64,000 bases of DNA from Plasmodiophora brassicae (Eukaryota; Endomyxa; Phytomyxea; Plasmodiophorida; Plasmodiophoridae): positions 186,001 to 250,000 of the forward strand of contig JASFAU010000012.1 of assembly GCA_039704465.1 (NCBI GenBank). Reading direction: 5' to 3'. Shown one piece after another: positions 32,016-43,695 of the stretch (position 1 is the first letter of the stretch; every line of letters starts with the position of its first letter). The notes beneath the pieces are model-generated. The model worked only from the letters and a program-made list of their open reading frames with translations, ran no database searches and was not told where the DNA came from. Made by a program: the position numbers and the translations under genes.

Positions 32016-32763
32016 ACGCCTCGATCGGGAGATGGTGACGTGCTGAACCTGCCAGTTAGGCATTGAGAACGGGGGTCAAGCTCCAGCATTGAATCCAACT
32101 GCTAAAATGTTTTTTACGCCAACGCCTCTCTCAACGGTCGCAGTACTAGCTAACGGCCGTGCTATACCGTGTTTTCGACGATTGCTCTAACGCGGGTGTC
32201 GCTCGCTGCTGCGAGTTTCAACGCTGAGTTGCACAAGTTTCAGGAAAATTGCAGAGCGGGTTTATTACTCGGAACCGCTCGACTGCGCCCTCCTCGTCCC
32301 TGACGTTGAAGTCTGTTCCCTTTGCGGATCCCCTCGTTCACGTTTCAGAACAGGTCCAGCAGGCTGCAGCAGACGTTCACGAGAAGCTTCTGGTATGTAC
32401 CTAAGTCGACCCTGTACGTACCTCAAGTTTTCGTGGTAGATGCTCTGGGCGCATGTAACGTCGAGGGTACACCCTGGCGTTAGTACTGGGGTGCGCCACG
32501 ATACATAGCATGCGTCAGAATGAGCCGCTTTCTTGATGAACGCATACTCTATTCCTTTCACGCCTTGGTGGAGGGATCCGCAGTAGATCAGGGAATGGCA
32601 TTCTGGCAACCATGTGTTGCCGCTTATCCGAGAGTCAAGCGCCACTGGCGAGCTGCCGAGCTCACTCGGCGCGTGGAGGGCCCTCGTCGGGGCCTCCGGG
32701 GGCCAGATTTAGCGAGAGAGCGACTGCCGTTCAGAAATTGCGGGGTGGCGCCCTCAGTTCGGT
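32016..32763. other. Gap between MORN genes 2 and 3
   Basis: About 750 bases with only short frames and no gene I can support. A CAGAAATTG sequence, close to the CAGAAATAG element, occurs at about 32733, some 30 bases before the next ATG. Confidence 0.4.
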
Positions 32764-33522
32764 ATGGGCGTCGATCAGCTCATGCTTGCATTCGCGGCAG
32801 TCGCTGCGGCCAGCGTCATCGTCAGTGCGGTACCCGTCCCGCCGCAATCTGCCCCGGTTGTTATTGATAAGGAGCTGTGGACACATGTGGAGGGAACAGA
32901 CCAATGGACTCACAACACTGACGGGCACGTCTACGCTGGCGCTGTTGTTGACATTGACGACCAGAAGCAGCTTCCGCACGGATATGGACGGTACAGCTGT
33001 AAAGACGTTGCAACGAATACGGGGCAGTGGGCGGACGGTTGCCTGAACGGGGAAGGCGAGGTTATGGCAGCCGACGGGTCGTTTAGTTTTCGGGGCAGGT
33101 TCAAACATGGATTGCGTGCCGGGTTTGGCGTTTACAGTCATGAGGACGGGTGGCGATACGAAGGACACTATCTCGATGACAAGCGTAACGGCCATGGCAA
33201 GTGGACGGATATCGATGGGCAGCTGTTAGAGGGTCAATGGCGTGCCGACCTGTTTGAAGGACACGGAAGAGTTATGCTGGCCAACGGGATGATCCTTGAG
33301 GGCCAGTTTACCAAGTGGGCACCTGGAGCCAATATTGCTGGAGGATCGTTTCGCGGAAATTTGGTCGACGCTATGGGACAAGTTACCGAATTAAAGGAGC
33401 TGACCCTGAAGAAGGACATCCTGAACGCGTCAGCGGCTTCTCGAAAACACGGACGCGACGCGGACGATGATGGTAAACCTGGCAATCCCCCTCGCCCTAT
33501 GCGGCTCAAGACCGGCTCCTGA
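32764..33522 (+). CDS. Secreted MORN-repeat protein 3
   Basis: Intronless, 252 residues. The leader MGVDQLMLAFAAVAAASVIV is followed by the Trp linker (LWTHVEGTDQWTHNTDG) and the MORN array (NTGQWADGCLNGEGEV, FRGRFKHGLRAGFG, YEGHYLDDKRNGHGKW, LEGQWRADLFEGHGRV, LEGQF). The usual EWTSK end motif is altered to ELTLKKDIL. A basic, Asp/Pro-rich tail follows (RKHGRDADDDGKPG). The start is the only ATG that gives a leader. Confidence 0.85.
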   Translation: MGVDQLMLAFAAVAAASVIVSAVPVPPQSAPVVIDKELWTHVEGTDQWTHNTDGHVYAGAVVDIDDQKQLPHGYGRYSCKDVATNTGQWADGCLNGEGEVMAADGSFSFRGRFKHGLRAGFGVYSHEDGWRYEGHYLDDKRNGHGKWTDIDGQLLEGQWRADLFEGHGRVMLANGMILEGQFTKWAPGANIAGGSFRGNLVDAMGQVTELKELTLKKDILNASAASRKHGRDADDDGKPGNPPRPMRLKTGS

Positions 33523-34228
33523 ATGAGTGGACGGACGTTGAACAGTACACACATGCGTTCTTTTGTTTTTAATCCATTTGGAAACCAGTTTGGGAACGTT
33601 TGATGATAGTCTCAAGCAAAGATAGGTAGCTAAATTCGCTGATCGTTCGACCAGATAGACTGCCCTTCCCGTGTAGCAACACTAGGTATAGGTAGCTATT
33701 TGCCTTGTTCCATAGGGTCTTGTGTCTGCACCGTTGTTGAAGGCCTTATACGGGTGCGCAGGCGACGTCCGGCGTTGGCCAAGCAACCGTAGCACACGTC
33801 TTACGCTGGCTGCTGGAGTTGGCACGTCAACTTTACTGGGTGGACCACGTCGCACTGAGTCGCATGCATGGGCGGCGAAATTAATTTAGAGCAATCTTGT
33901 AGATGTCCTGACCTGCGACGTCGTCGGTTAGGTGATGAAGAATGTCCTCAGCGTAAGGCAATGGACCGTGTGTTCGTCTTGCGTTGGGCATCCACCATCC
34001 ACCCGGCACCAGGCACCTGTCAGCTGACGGCAGGTGGAACAGAAATAGACGGTCCGGACTGACAGAACCGCGGTCCCTGTCGACCGCAGTGCACTCGCCC
34101 ACCTCGTTTCGACATCGTACCCGTCGCTAATGGGCGGGTCGAGACAGAAATAGACACTGCGGACTGACGGAACCCGGGTCCCAGTGGCCCGCTGGGCACT
34201 CGCCCACCTCGTTCTGACAAAACGCACT
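33523..34228. other. Gap between MORN genes 3 and 4
   Basis: No gene is supported. The right part (from 34040) is the tandem promoter repeat of MORN gene 4, listed separately. Confidence 0.4.
34040..34228 (+). promoter_or_regulatory. Tandem promoter repeat with CAGAAATAG elements
   Basis: Two copies start at 34040 and 34145 (period 105). Each opens with cagaaatagac and continues with ggactgac and, about 55 bases on, the identical cactcgcccacctcgtt. The second copy ends just before the ATG of MORN gene 4 at 34229. The arrangement suggests a duplicated core promoter. Confidence 0.6.
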
Positions 34229-35041
34229 ATGCAGGCAGCTGGCAACATGATCGCGGCCCTAGCAGTGGCCGCCGTCGCTTACCTCGGTGCGGCAGGAGAA
34301 CTGGCCACCAGGCAGGCTGCTTCGTCCCCTATGCAGCCAGAGCCATCTGTTCCCGCACTTGTCATTGATCTGAAGCGTTGGCGTCGTGCGCGTGCTGGCT
34401 GGGTTCACAGCACCAAAGGCTACACGTACAGCGGCGGTGTCATCAAGGTAGGGAGTGGTGCCGTCATGGTTCCCCACGGGCATGGTCGGGCCACTGTCCC
34501 TGGCGTCGGGACGTATGCGGGCCAGTGGTGCGCCGGATGGCACCATGGCGAAGGTGAACACTTGACGGCCGACGGATCGTACAGTCACCGTGGCAAGTAC
34601 AAGCAAGGCCTGGCGTTCGGGTACGGCGTCGCCAGTCATGCGAATGGGTGGCGATACGAAGGTCACTTTGTCAAAGGATATCGGCACGGCCAGGGCAAGT
34701 GGACGGACATTGGCGGGCGCGTCCTGGAGGGTCAGTGGCATCAGAACATGTTCCACGGTCGCGGGCGGGCCGTGCTGGCCGACGGACGCATTCTCGTTGG
34801 CCGCTTTTTCAAATGGAAACCTGCCCTGGCCGACGGACTGTTCCGTGGCGTGATGATCGACGACGTTCACGGAGGCGTCATTCGCTTCAATGAGTGGACT
34901 TCGAAACGTCGTACCTTGATTGCACAAGCAATCCGCAGACGTCCCGCGGTTCGGAGACGACAGCGCGATGACAACGGCGACGGATGTGACCTTGGTACAC
35001 TCTCCAAGCGAACCAAGATCGCGGCCTGTTCGTCGTCGTGA
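34229..35041 (+). CDS. Secreted MORN-repeat protein 4
   Basis: Intronless, 270 residues from ATG 34229. The leader MQAAGNMIAALAVAAVAYLG is followed by linker WRRARAGWVHSTKGYTYSGG, the MORN array (YAGQWCAGWHHGEGEH, HRGKYKQGLAFGYG, YEGHFVKGYRHGQGKW, LEGQWHQNMFHGRGRA) and the end motif NEWTSKRRTL. It closes with a basic tail (RRRPAVRRRQRDD) that could act as a nuclear or nucleolar signal if the protein is taken into a cell; that is inference. Confidence 0.85.
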   Translation: MQAAGNMIAALAVAAVAYLGAAGELATRQAASSPMQPEPSVPALVIDLKRWRRARAGWVHSTKGYTYSGGVIKVGSGAVMVPHGHGRATVPGVGTYAGQWCAGWHHGEGEHLTADGSYSHRGKYKQGLAFGYGVASHANGWRYEGHFVKGYRHGQGKWTDIGGRVLEGQWHQNMFHGRGRAVLADGRILVGRFFKWKPALADGLFRGVMIDDVHGGVIRFNEWTSKRRTLIAQAIRRRPAVRRRQRDDNGDGCDLGTLSKRTKIAACSSS

Positions 35042-35359
35042 AGCCACCGGACCTGCACCTGTCCGGCCTGTTGCCAACGCAACGATGAATACAGCGTATG
35101 GCGCACGTTCACAGCTGATACCACATCGCCTGATGCGAACAAGGTTCCCAGCCGATTACGAAGGGCGCTTCGCATCTACTCGGTCGAGGGTGCGGCTAAT
35201 TCGCAGTGGAGTGCGCGCAGCAAAACCCCCCAGGGCGGACGCGGGGCGGATTTGTGGCCGGCGCATCGTCCGACGGGAGCGCGCGACTCAGGGCCCGTTG
35301 TCGCCCCAGTCGGAGCTGCAGGGCAGACGTCGTCGTCGTCGTCGTCGTGTGGCGCCGCG
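35042..35359. other. Gap before the PA200 gene
   Basis: About 320 bases between MORN gene 4 and the PA200 start; nothing recognisable beyond GC-rich sequence. The open frame of the first PA200 exon extends into it without an ATG. Confidence 0.4.
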
Positions 35360-38300
35360 ATGCCGTCGTCGTCGTCGTCGTCGAGCGCCAACCCGCGCCT
35401 GCCGTGCCCGTCGACGCTCCTCTGCAACATGCCCGACGGCGTGCGCGCCGTCGTGCTCGACGAACGCGCGGCACGCATCGCCGCCGTCAAACGCGACCTG
35501 CCGCTGGCGATCGCGTCCGGGCGGCGCGACGCCGTCGACCGCGTCATCGGCCCCGTTCGGCGGCTCGTGCGCGCGAAGGTCACGATCGACCACGACGATC
35601 GCGTCGCCCTGATTTCCGTTGCGTACCCGGCGATATTCAGCGCGGGTGTCCCTGTCAACGAGCTGCTGGCGGATCTGTGCGCCGACCTGGTCCGCATCGT
35701 CCCCAGGCTGAGGCCCGACGCCATCGAACTCGACTGGGTCCCGCTCCTCGAATCCATCTGGAACCTGTGCGATGAGGTTGAGGAGGTAAACCAAACGCGT
35801 TCGTGCTCTGCGCGCGTTCCCTGATCCACGCCCGCCCCCTGCAGGGACCGTCTTTGAACATATCCGGGTCAAGTCGTCGTCTGAACGTGGCCGGAAGTCT
35901 GATATCGTTGGCGGACGACGGCCGGCGTCACTTCAGCAGGGACGCGGACCAGGCCATCGCCGCGCGGCTCATGCCGTACCTGAACCCGTCGCAGAAGGTG
36001 TTCTTTCGGGCCCTGGGATTACTGGCGGTGTTCCTGCCGATCCGCAAGGGGGCCGTCGGTACGGCCGCGCTTGCCGATCAGCTGCTTCAGGCGTCGACGT
36101 GGATCGACACGGTTGGGCCAACGTCGGCGGCGTTCCTCTCGATCCTGTCGCGCGTGGCGCGTTCCTGCGCCTACGACTGGACGCCGCACCTGCCCGGGCT
36201 CTACACGCGGTTCATTCATTCGCTGAACCTGCCCGTCGACGGCGTGTCGCATTCGCAACGCGTCGTCCAGTGGCCCGGGTCGGTGCGCCTGCTGCTGTCC
36301 CGCAGCGGCGGCCACTCGCGACGTAAGAGCCTGGCCAAGTACTTTGCACGCATCGTTGTCGCGACGCTGGACGCGTCCAACGTGCACCTGTTCGGGCATC
36401 TGACCCGCACGTTATCCACGTTTTACCATCCGTCGAATTACGGATCGTCGTGGGCGCCCGGCCTGTCGAGTTTTCTCGGCGAGGCATCGTTCTGCTTCGC
36501 CAAGCAGCGTGGGATCAGCGACGCGGCTATATCAACGACGTTCACGACGTCAATGATCGCACTGGCACGTCTGGCGCTTCTGAGCAAGTCGTCCTCGCTT
36601 TCGTCGGCTGGCATTCGAGCGCTCCGCCTTCTGGCGTTCGCCGATCCGGAGGGCGTGTCCGACGCCGTTGCTGACGTTGCTGACTTGACGTTGATGTCGC
36701 CGACGTCGCGAGCGGATCGCCGCCTGTCTGCCCTGAGGCTTATGACCTCTGCCGCTCCCGTCATCGACCTGCCGCTGCCTTTGCTGCAGGTCTCCATCGG
36801 CCTTCTCGACCCGAACGACCCGTCGTTCAGTCGCTGGGTCATGCGCCTCTTCACGATACTGTTTCAGTGCGCCAGGGTATCAGAGGCGACCGACGCCCGC
36901 GTCGCTGCCGACGAGGACACCATGTTCGCGCTCCACGACCACCTTCTGCACTTCTTCGTGCGTTCGGGCGAATACCAGAAGAAGAGCGCCGACGATGTCA
37001 CGATGCTGAGCGACGTTCGACGCCTCATGACTGCGTTTTACGCGGCAATGCCAACGGATCTGTATCGCATCTGCGCCCGTCGCATCCTCAACCACGTTAT
37101 GTCGAGCGCCGCGACGAACGCGCGTCGCTTCTTCGGTGCCGCCTGTTCCGCTGCCTCGTTCGTCGACCCGGCGTGGTGCCTGGGCCTGTTCGTTCCCGCT
37201 CTCAGCTCTGCGCTGAAACACGACTCCGGCCACAAGGAGTGGCTGGTGTACCTGATGTCCTGTGTCGTTCGCCGCACTGGGACAGCGCTGTTGGCCCACA
37301 TGGACGATGTCGCTTCCGTCATTGATTTGTTGGCCTGCGATGATTCGGTCCGCGTTCGATCGTTCGCGAACAAACTGGTGCGCAATGTCCTCCTTGCGTT
37401 GACCGACATTTACGTGTGCGATCTATCGCCGGGCTTGCTACCAGGGACGCCGGAGGACCTGTCCATTCGATGGCATGTTCCAAGCGAATCCGAGGTTGAA
37501 GCGGCCCGTGATCTCGCCCAGGGGATCCTGTCGCAGGCCGCTGCCGTCCTGGAATCAGGAACGGATTCCGAAGCGACCATTCGGGCGTTGCTGCGGGTAC
37601 GGTCCGTGATTCGAGGGGCGCCCATGCATGTCGATTTGCCGGCGCCCGCGATGATCAGTGTCGCGGCTCGGTTTTCTGCAAGCCCGTCCGTCATGGAGCA
37701 TCTCGTGCAGACCGTCAGGTGCGCCTTTGTCGCCTGTAGCGGTAGTCGGGCATCTCGCCATGACGACGCCCTGTCCAGCGTCGCTGACGAACACGACGTA
37801 TGGCATGGGCATGTGTGCCGCGTCCGCCCTCTTCTCGTTCAGGCCGCCGAGGTCCACACCTTCCGACGTTATCGAGGCATGCTCCCGAACCGCAACCAAG
37901 ACCATCTCATGGTGAGCGTGTTGCCGTTAGTTAGGTTTAGGTCAACCCGTGCCTGACCCGTCCATGCAGGATATCCTGTCGTCTGTTCTTTCCGTTATCC
38001 ACGTGGCGTATCCTCGCGTGTACCTGCCAGCTGCTCGGCTCGTGGTACACGTGGTGTCGCAGGATGATGGTCGGCCGGCGCTCGATCTAGTCCTGGCGTT
38101 CGTCCGCGACGCCCTATTGGGCGCGAACGACAACGACGTCCTCCGAACAGCGTTTGGCCTGCTGCTGATTCATCGGGTCCTGGAGGTTGTTTGCGATGAC
38201 CCGTCTGCCTACCTCGAGCGCCTGATCTGCATCGACTGCAATGATGCCAAACTGCAAGCCTTCGTCAACGCTGCCATCATCGCCATCTGGACCCTGCTTC

Positions 38301-40419
38301 TCCCTTCGTCAACCGCAATACCAGTGGCGCGGCCGATATCATCGCTACACTGGAAGCAGGCCTTGGCGGCGCATTCCCTCCGACTGGTGTGCTGCCCCAA
38401 GGTCGACGACACCGTGTCGTACTTCACGGCGCTGCTGTTGTCGTCTGCCTCCCAGCATGAATTCAGCCTCGCTCTGGACGCCATCACGTCGTTATGCTCT
38501 GCGAAACCTGAACCCGGTGCCGGGTCGACGTTCGACCCGGTGTGCCTGGAAGGCGATGTCGATTCCGAGCTTCATTGTTCGCCCCTGGAAGGTCCTTGCT
38601 GTGACGATGCCGTCCCAGGTTGGACGACATCGGTGGTCGCGAAGCGCCCCGATGGATACCGCTGTCTGCCTGAGGCCTACGCGGGCGTTCGGCCGCAATG
38701 GCTTCATTCGTGGGCGCTTGAACACAGATCCGTCATCGCCAACGCCATTGAAACGCATCGCCATGCACCTGGAATGAAGCATCAGTCGTCGAACAGCATT
38801 GCCGACCATTCCCGTCGACGTCCATACTGGCCCGCCAGTCGCGGGCGAGCCGAGATCGCGTCGTCCTTGTTCTCGGCGCGCTTTGTCGCGTTCTGGGCAT
38901 CCGTTGGTCCCGTTCCACCGCTCGATGCCGACATGAAGCCCTCGTCGTCGCATCAGTCGACGAGGACGACGGCTGCGACACGATCTGAAATGTGGGCCTC
39001 CTTGACTAACGACGGCGGTTCCGATCAATTGCTGGACTACTTCACGTCGTCTACGCAGCAGGCGGATCCGGAAGCGTATCCCGAATGGGCCTCAGCCTTC
39101 AGGTATGCGTGCTCAAGGAGCGGGGACCCTCGACGGTCCATGTGGCTGATCAAGCCCGTACTGGAGATGGCGTTCCCTCTCGGCTATGAGTCCGCGTCGA
39201 CGACCACGGCTCTACATCGGTTCCAAATCCAGCTGGTCGGCCTCGCGCTTGCAGAGTTTGGGTGGCGTGCGCGTGCCCTTGCGCGAGTCGTCCTGCGTCG
39301 TGTCGGGCGTCGGTACCTTGTAAGCCTGTGTTATCGCTCGCGATCTGACGGCATCTGTGACACGTGTCTCTACAGCATGTTCCGTCGAAAACGATCCGTT
39401 CGTCGATCGCATGCACGGTCCACCTTGCCATGCACGGTGTCATCACGCCTGAGCCGTCCCATCGTTCCGATTGTGGACGTCTCCTGGTATCCAGGCCTGA
39501 GGACGACCCGGCTCTGCGCGAGTTCCTGGGGAACGTCGTCAAAGCGTGCGCGCAGAGCCGCGACGATGACGAATCCCGGTACTGCATCGACTTCATGACG
39601 ATCCTGGTCCGGCTCTGTGACCCGGGGTCGCTCAGCGTTTCGTCGCTGGTGTTCTCGTCCCTGTTGCCGGCTCTCCTCGAGCACGGCGTCGGGAACAGCA
39701 ACAACGAAACCGCATCCCATGCTCGGCACGCGGTTAACACAGCCGCCTGGATGATGTTTGGAGCGGACGAGGTCGCTCCTGTCATTGACTGTCTCGTCAC
39801 CACGTGTCGAGCGTCGTCGTCGGCTCGAACGCGGCGCTGCTCCCTAGGCGCGCTTCGACGCCTGGTCTCCCGCCACGGTCTGCTCTTGTCGCCGCCTCTG
39901 ATTCAGTCGCTGTTCACCCTCATCCTCGACCTGGTCGACGACCCCGAGCTTGACGTTCGCGTTGCCGCCGCCCAGACGCTGACGGCTGTGCACCTAGCGA
40001 CGACCTGGTGCCAGGAGCGCATCTCGCTGGACGCGTTGATAACGAGGTATGCACCGACAGTACATCTGGGCCCCCTGCATACCACCAACTGGATGGTTCG
40101 CAGGTTTGGACGCGTGCTGGACTCTGCTGTCGCTGGGGACACCCGCCAGGATGTGTTCAACCGGCACGGCGCGACGCTGGGCCTGATTGCCTTGCTACGA
40201 TCCGCCGCGTACGACGTGCCGCCTTGGCTGCCTGCCGTCCTGTCGTTGCTGGCGCGCAGGTCCCACGAACGGGACCCTGTTGGCAGCGCCATCCGCAAAG
40301 CGTTCCTCGACTGGAAGCACATGCACCAGGACGACTGGCGCAGCGTCCGCAGCAAACTTCCCGAAGAGCAGCTCGACGTCATTCTGGACATTCACTGCGC
40401 CTCCTCCTACTTTGTGTAA
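35360..40419 (+). CDS. Proteasome activator PA200/Blm10 (PSME4)
   Basis: Four exons (35360-35785, 35845-37911, 37970-39319, 39376-40419) give 1628 residues, somewhat shorter than human PSME4 (~1840). It is a HEAT-repeat solenoid that caps the 20S proteasome core and opens its gate. Recognisable blocks include LNPSQKVFFRALGLLAVF, HSLNLPVDG and LSTFYHPSNYG, which match the family. The C-terminal signature is DWKHMHQDDWRS...LPEEQLDVILDI followed by SYFV. Family members end in a hydrophobic-Tyr-X tail (YYA) that docks into the 20S alpha ring; here the penultimate residue is Phe. All four exon phases agree. It is tail-to-tail with the importin gene, with stops 130 bases apart. The Ser-rich start (MPSSSSSSS) comes from a GTC/TCG repeat. 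Confidence 0.88.
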
Positions 40420-40551
40420 CGACCATGCGGGCCTGTTCGTCACGTCGGTCCGCGCGACAGCAGAATCGTTTTCGCGTCGACGCTGCGCGATCGTGGACGC
40501 TGTGTTTACTCGGATGGAACAATATCAATAATATGGTTCGTCAGCCGCCGA

Positions 40552-43466
40552 TCACGCCAAGCAGCGGTCAACGAGGTGGCGGTCGGCAGAGTTTAACTGC
40601 GACACATACCGTTGGAACAGGGCCAGGTCGGCGCGGGCGAAACGCGTCAGGAATTCCGGTACGAATGCCCGAATGTCCAGGTTTCCAGCGGGATCGCCGC
40701 TGGCGATATGTTCGCCGTCGCCGTCATCGCATTCATCCAGCTGATCGAAAATGGCCTGCCCGTCGACCAGCGACGCCGCGTCGTCATCGTCGTTGTCGGT
40801 GCTGGAATCCAAGGCGTCGTCGACATCGGCGTTCCACTCGTTGACGAGCAGGGAGATGACTTTGGCCGGGAACGGTATTGGGACATATTGCACGGCGGCT
40901 GGTGCACTCCTGGACGAAGACCGGGTGCGCCTGGGCGCGGACGTGTCGACGACCGCGTAGCCTTTCACAGCGACGCATTCGGTCGCACGAGCGGCTTCCG
41001 AAACGAGGACAGCCAGAGCGCTCAGCGTCAGGCGCTTCGCGCACGGCAAGTGAACGTCATCCTGCCTGGCGACCCAGTCCTCCAGAAGGCGACTGCCGCC
41101 AGCGTCCAGGAACGCCTGGGATCGGAACGTGTGCACGATTTTAGCGACGACAAGAACGGCGTCGGAATCGCCGTTACGAACGCGAGGTGCGACGGCGTCG
41201 ATCGCAGACGCGATGTCACTGGGCGCGAAATTGCCGGCGAACGAGGACACGATCGCGAACAGCAAGTTCGCGATGGGATACTCCCGGATCTTGTCCCGCA
41301 CGACAGCGATCGTTGAAGACAGGAACGGAGCGGAGGCCGTCGGCACCTTGGTAAACATCAGTGCGAGGACGTTGGCACAGGCGATGGCGATGGACGCGTC
41401 TTGCGCCGTGCCCAGCACGTGACCCAGCGTCTGCATCGACGCTTGGCAGAGGTCATCATCGATCGGTAGGCGACCGAGGAGGTCCAGGGCGCCTTCCATG
41501 ACAGAGGCGGAGGACGTCGGTGAGGTCAGCAGGTCGTGTGCAATACGGGCAAGCGCCGGGGACGAAGTGCCTGCGAAGACCGATAAAACGTCAACGACAT
41601 GCCGGACGACGGTGACGTTGGTCGAGTGCGACGACCACGTCGACAGCAAGTAGGGCATGACAGTGGTCTAGCGGTACACAGCAAACATGAGACACGCTTG
41701 ACCAGAACGAGGGCAGCGCGCCCGGTGACATACCAACGGTACGGCGGAGCCATCTCCGACGGCAACTCGCAAGGCACGCAGCCACAGCGGCAGGTGCGCC
41801 TCACTGATGTTGGCAAGTCCTTCAGCCAGGACCTGGACCGCATCAATGGGCACTGGTGGAACAGGCGCGTCCGCGTCCGCCAGCACTTTGGCGGCAGCAA
41901 GCCGCACGGCTTCCGCTGGTGACTTCAACGCGTTCAGGGCGCATGTCCCAGGTTGCAGGACGGAGACGGCGCTGGCCTGGATGTGCGGGTTGCTGAGGTC
42001 CTCGCTGGCCGCAAGCACGGCGGGCATCAGGGGACCGGGAGCGCAACCCAGGACGGACAGCATGGCAAACCCGACTTCGCGAACCTGCCACGTGGCCCCG
42101 GTCGTAATGCAGCCGTAGGCTTCTCGTGCAATCAACTCCGCATCACCGTCCCGCACCCTGCCGAGGAAATCCAACGCAGCCATGCGGGGCGTGTATGTCG
42201 AGTCGCAGCACGAGTCGTCGTCCGCCATCTGCGGCTCATCGCCGAACGGGACCTGCATGGCTACTTCGGCCAGACGAACGACACCTTCCAGGTTCTCCTT
42301 GAGATGGTTAAAGAATATTAAGAACATGTCCAGTGCCGCAGCAAGGAGGTCGGGCAGGGACCCACGATCGATCGAACATTCCTCGGCGCACGCTTGGTTG
42401 ATGTAGCCGACCTAGAACTGGCAATATCAGGGCGTGTGGGCGGAAGAGTCCTGCGGACGAACCCGAACCTGATATTCGTGTGACAGCGCTGTACAGTACT
42501 GTAGCACAGCAGACACGATTGCCGGGATCGCTGTCGCTTCCCGGGCGAGCAGCTTGCCGAAGTGTTGGAACACATCACCGAAGACGTCACACGCAACGAC
42601 GTGGAAGGCGTATCGGAATTCGGCATGAATGGCGCCCGGTGGTGTGGCGAAAAGGCCCACAAGGCTGAGCAGCCACGGCCCAAGGTGTTCCTTCAAAACA
42701 TTCTTCAGAGCGGGTACATCGTCGTCAACGGCCGCAATGCCGTCCAGAAGCCCGGCGAATATGACGAGGGCTTGGTACCGCAAACCAGCATCGTTGGACG
42801 GATTGGTGAATACGGCCGTCAGGACGGGATAGAGACTCGCAGCGATCGCCGGTAGGACTTCGGGAGGAAGGTCCGTGACGAGTAACGAAACGCAATGGAT
42901 AGCGGCGGGCGCTAACCTCGAATCGTTAATATACCTATATGGCATTCATCGTCACAAATGGTGCCTGGCCCCAGGCGAAAGACGACCAATTCCGTACGAC
43001 AGGAGCGTTGGCAGGAGATCCGGCCACTGATGCGTCGGCAGATCGCCCTCGGCAATCGTGCAGATCAGGGCGCACGCCATGGTCAGCAGCGGTTTGGTTT
43101 CGACCAAGGCGCCGACCTGATGCAGCAGCGCGTACCGAATCTGCGCCTTCTCGGCGTCGCTGATCGCCTCGCCGGAATCCCACCCGGATTTCGCCAACGA
43201 TTTCAGCAGAACGCCGGCCAACTGCCGATCGTTAACCGCGAACCCCTCCGTGCAGAACAGCGCCTGATCCGATCACTGCCCTTCATACCGGAAAACCGCC
43301 GTGGGCGACACTGCGCACGTACGAGGAGCGACAGCGCGAATCCGGGCGCCTTGGCATACTCGGCGAGGGCGGCCTCGCCATCCGCGCATCGCGACGGGTC
43401 CTGCGACGCCTGCAGGGCGGCCAGCAGGGCGGGGCTGACCGGCGCCGACGACGACGCCACCGTCAT
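40552..43466 (-). CDS. Importin-beta family nuclear import receptor (importin-9/Kap114-like)
   Basis: Five exons (43466-43323, 43263-42998, 42934-42469, 42411-41734, 41667-40552) give 889 residues, in the usual range for karyopherins. The protein is all helical HEAT repeats. The N-terminal block resembles an importin N domain (LLAALQASQDPSRCADGEAA, then LAGVLLKSLAKSGWD). The next repeat has TIAEGDLPTHQWPDLLPTLL, the WP-D-LLP pattern of Ran-GTP-binding importins. An acidic stretch near the C-terminus (DSSTDNDDDDAASLVDG) resembles the acidic insert of importin-9/Kap114, which carry histones and other basic proteins. The subfamily assignment is less sure than the family. The start lies 229 bases from the divergent golgin gene. 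Confidence 0.8.
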
Positions 43467-43695
43467 GACCGATGTGCAGTCCCCGACGCCGAATTCCAAA
43501 TGACCCGCGGCGACGCAGTCTTTTGCAGTGCCGAACGGGCACGGCCATGTGGCGGAAGGTTGACTGCGGAAATGCAAAAACGACAATAAATTTGTTGCTG
43601 TTTTTTTTTCCGGTGCTGTGGCTGGATTCCAAGAACTGCAACGGGGGACAGTGTCGATCGCATCGCGGTCGGGTGGTGCGCGCGGATCGGCGCCG
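43467..43695. promoter_or_regulatory. Bidirectional promoter region, importin / golgin
   Basis: Only 229 bases separate the two divergent ATGs. A T-tract of nine (about 43601-43609) lies in the middle. No TATA box is obvious. Confidence 0.45.

Noticed and set aside
34259..35077. 272-codon minus-strand frame
   Set aside because: Antisense shadow of MORN gene 4.
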